A DNA stretch of 35,329 nucleotides from Bacteroidota bacterium. GTDB taxonomy: Bacteria > Bacteroidota > Bacteroidia > Sphingobacteriales > Sphingobacteriaceae. The DNA lies in contig JABDBM010000041.1 of the NCBI GenBank assembly GCA_013288685.1, forward strand, positions 1 through 35,329, read 5' to 3'. This document shows, one piece after another, positions 33,622 to 35,329 of the stretch. Under the pieces are notes generated by a model, which saw only the letters and a list, made by a program, of their open reading frames with translations, was not told the origin of the DNA and did not search any database. Positions within the stretch are counted from its first letter, which is position 1, and each line of letters opens with the position of its first letter. The translations under genes and the position numbers were made by a program.

Positions 33622-33969
33622 ATGAAAAAGGCACTGCATGCCCTCTTAAAATTTTTACTGGTCATCGCAATCTTTTTAGGATTGCAGGGACGGGTATTGG
33701 TACGTTATGCAGAGATCTTTCATAAAAATCATACTTCTGAACTGGTTAATTCCGGCATCGATAAGGTAAAAGCGGGTATTGTTCATTGTAAGTTGCAATG
33801 TTATACCCAGCATTTCCAAAAGGTACATGCCCCGGTCGCTGCTTTTTTATTTACTTTTTTAATAATAGCGCCGATAATTACGCTGCTGCCATATATCCCC
33901 TTTAAAGAAAAATATTCTAACACAAATACGGTCCGCCTGCGACCCCTTAGAGCACCTCCGGCTTTTTAA
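33622..33969 (+). CDS. Small membrane protein of the efflux cluster
   Basis: A 115-residue protein with one span near residues 7-24 (LLKFLLVIAIFLGLQG), a cysteine/histidine-bearing loop (HCKLQCYTQH), a second span about 72-92 (AAFLFTFLIIAPIITLLPYI), and an Arg/Pro-rich tail (RLRPLRAPPAF). I do not recognise a named family. Short proteins with this layout occur between a regulator and TolC/RND genes in Bacteroidota. The Cys/His loop may bind metal, which is inference. It starts 11 bases after the FadR gene, so they are co-transcribed. Confidence 0.65.
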   Translation: MKKALHALLKFLLVIAIFLGLQGRVLVRYAEIFHKNHTSELVNSGIDKVKAGIVHCKLQCYTQHFQKVHAPVAAFLFTFLIIAPIITLLPYIPFKEKYSNTNTVRLRPLRAPPAF

Positions 33970-34087
33970 TCCGTAGTACCACCATCAGGTGCACTTCCTT
34001 CCATAGCCGGTCGCCGGCTGGATTTCCATCAAATTTTCAGGAGTGGCTTTTTGATGGCCACCAGGTTAAATATTTAATTTTTTCATC

Positions 34088-35002
34088 ATGAAAACGACGC
34101 AAAAGCTGATCGTGATCGGCATCCTATCAGCCGTTTCTTTGGCAATGGCCTGTCTTTCAGCACAGGCCCAGGGAACCGATAGTGTTTTAACGCTACAGAA
34201 AGCACTCAACACGGCACTATCTCAACAACAACTATTAAAAGCTAAGGATAATTATGCACAAGCATCAGCCCAGGCGATTATCACCGCCAAAAGGGACGGC
34301 CTGCCCGATTTTACTTTATCCGCTCAGCAGGCTTATGGAACTTTAAATGGTTTAAATGGGTTGCCTTCTGGCCTGCCCGGATTAGTTGCTACTACTGCAG
34401 GGCCCGTTGCTGCTACCCAAAACTGGAACGCTGCATTTGCTTCTCTCTATACTTCAAACATCAACTGGAATATCTTTTCCTTTGGCCTTCAAAAGGCGTA
34501 TGTAGCCGAAGCCAAAGGCATTTATAACCGCGATGCGGCCGACCTGGAACAGGAAAAATTTCAACAACAGGTCAAAGTTGCCGGGGCATACCTTAACCTG
34601 TTAGCGGCCCAACGGCTGCGTTATTCCATGGATGTCAACCTGTCGCGTGTTTCCCAGCTCCGCGATGTGATCCTGGTTAGAACGATGAACGGTTTGAATG
34701 CAGGTGTCGACAGTACGATTGCCAACGCCGAACTTTCCAAAGCGCGCATAGCAGTTACAGACGCCATTAATTACGAGCAGAGCCAGGCAGCTAACCTGGC
34801 TGTACAATTAGGGATAACTAACCAGTCATTTTCCCTGGATAGTATTTACATCAGCCAATTACCCTCCAGGGTGCCGTGGCAACCCATAGATGATATTTCT
34901 AATCATCCCGAATTGAAGTTTTTAGCCGCCATATACAGCAGTGATTGCCAAACGGCAGTACTGGCAAGGTCCTTATCCGTTTCTGCCCTGTTCAAATTGT
35001 AG
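34088..35002 (+). CDS. TolC-family outer membrane protein, N-terminal two thirds
   Basis: The frame begins with a signal peptide (MKTTQKLIVIGILSAVSLAM, cleavage near AQA-QG), then the first TolC repeat (SVLTLQKALNTALSQQQLLK) and long helices (QQQVKVAGAYLNLLAAQRLR), and the start of the second repeat (NHPELKFLAA, about 34901-34930). After that the sequence changes: the next residues are the reverse complement of a TolC C-terminus. The frame runs to 35002 only by chance. A full protein would have about 440 residues. As read, the gene is not functional, unless the DNA inverts. Confidence 0.75.
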   Translation: MKTTQKLIVIGILSAVSLAMACLSAQAQGTDSVLTLQKALNTALSQQQLLKAKDNYAQASAQAIITAKRDGLPDFTLSAQQAYGTLNGLNGLPSGLPGLVATTAGPVAATQNWNAAFASLYTSNINWNIFSFGLQKAYVAEAKGIYNRDAADLEQEKFQQQVKVAGAYLNLLAAQRLRYSMDVNLSRVSQLRDVILVRTMNGLNAGVDSTIANAELSKARIAVTDAINYEQSQAANLAVQLGITNQSFSLDSIYISQLPSRVPWQPIDDISNHPELKFLAAIYSSDCQTAVLARSLSVSALFKL

Positions 35003-35329
35003 AGCGTTTGGGTAACATCAACTATGGTTGTTAGGCCATTGCCATATAAAGTCTTCTTTTGTTCGTAGGCATCGCCGGCGGCCTTTAACTGAATAGGTGC
35101 TTCGCGATATTTTTGCAGGGCATTAGCCAGTTGCTTGTTGCCCTCCTGCAACTGATTGCTTAGGTTATTTTCGAGGTAGTGGTATTCATTGGTCAACCCA
35201 TCAGATTGATAATGCTGGCTTTTTACCCTTGATGACACCCTTCCGAGATCTGTTAAATTCCAGGTAACGCCTACACCTATCAGGTAGTTCCCCCTTACCG
35301 GGTTAATGCCATCTAAGTAACTTTGGTTA
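34903..35329 (-). CDS. TolC-family C-terminal part on the opposite strand (runs off the right edge)
   Basis: From the window edge leftward the minus strand encodes NQSYLDGINPVRGNYLIGVG, VTWNLTDLGRVSS, NNLSNQLQEGNKQLANALQK, YEQKKTLYGNGLTTIVDVTQ and LYNLNRAETDKDLASTAVWQ. This is the second TolC repeat up to its natural end SLLYMAA, followed by seven residues read from the N-terminal part in reverse. The plus-strand gene lacks exactly this part. So one TolC gene has been split by an inversion, or two convergent copies have recombined. Junction at about 34924-34930. Confidence 0.75.
   Translation of the reverse strand, partial: NQSYLDGINPVRGNYLIGVGVTWNLTDLGRVSSRVKSQHYQSDGLTNEYHYLENNLSNQLQEGNKQLANALQKYREAPIQLKAAGDAYEQKKTLYGNGLTTIVDVTQTLYNLNRAETDKDLASTAVWQSLLYMAAKNFNSG

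Noticed and set aside
1..35329. CRISPR arrays, tRNA genes, insertion sequences, integrase or att-like repeats
   Set aside because: None could be recognised by reading; no regularly spaced repeats, tRNA-like cloverleaf or transposase motifs were seen.

Overview
The window looks like the accessory part of a chromosome from a Bacteroidota bacterium, most likely of the Sphingobacteriaceae (Mucilaginibacter/Pedobacter type). This is inferred from protein style: PAS-rich sensors, AraC, HxlR and FadR regulators, a GH78 rhamnosidase, a NIPSNAP protein and TolC efflux. Shine-Dalgarno sequences are scarce and several genes have TAnnTTTG-like -7 elements. No rRNA, tRNA, CRISPR array or intact insertion sequence was seen.

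Layout. 1-3585: the start of an MFS transporter (minus strand), an array of palindromic operators, a 5'-deleted MFS remnant, an isochorismatase-like hydrolase and small DUF1801 or unknown genes. 3705-9915: a tight minus-strand four-gene operon encoding a Trypco1-type protein, a trypsin-like protease with a STAND-like tail, a MoxR AAA+ ATPase and a 1083-residue membrane protein with CoxE/vWA-like features. 9916-10671: an AT-rich stretch with no gene. 10672-17926: a redox and regulatory neighbourhood with two paralogous AraC regulators, two SDR enzymes (one frameshifted), an aldehyde dehydrogenase, a DUF4760 membrane protein, an aldo/keto reductase remnant, an HxlR regulator and a NIPSNAP protein. 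17944-20533: a GlxA-type regulator, a VOC protein, two short or truncated genes and an orphan KaiB-fold protein. 20613-31932: a giant multi-PAS protein, the GH78 enzyme, a carboxymuconolactone decarboxylase-like pair, and a divergent pair of PAS sensors of which only one has an ATPase domain. 32058-35329: a KOW protein, VOC and AraC remnants, then a FadR regulator, a small membrane protein and a TolC gene whose 3' part lies on the opposite strand.

The most notable system is the four-gene operon at 3705-9915. It combines a regulatory ATPase, its vWA-like membrane partner, a protease joined to a degenerate STAND-like module, and the small domain known to co-occur with such proteases. This matches the general plan of NTP-dependent bacterial conflict (defence or cell-death) systems. 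Its function here is inferred, not shown.

A second theme is gene decay. At least six loci (MFS, SDR, aldo/keto reductase, VOC/AraC, a small membrane protein, TolC) are truncated, frameshifted or rearranged, while very long genes nearby are intact. This could be real turnover of accessory DNA or, for single-base shifts in homopolymers, sequencing error.
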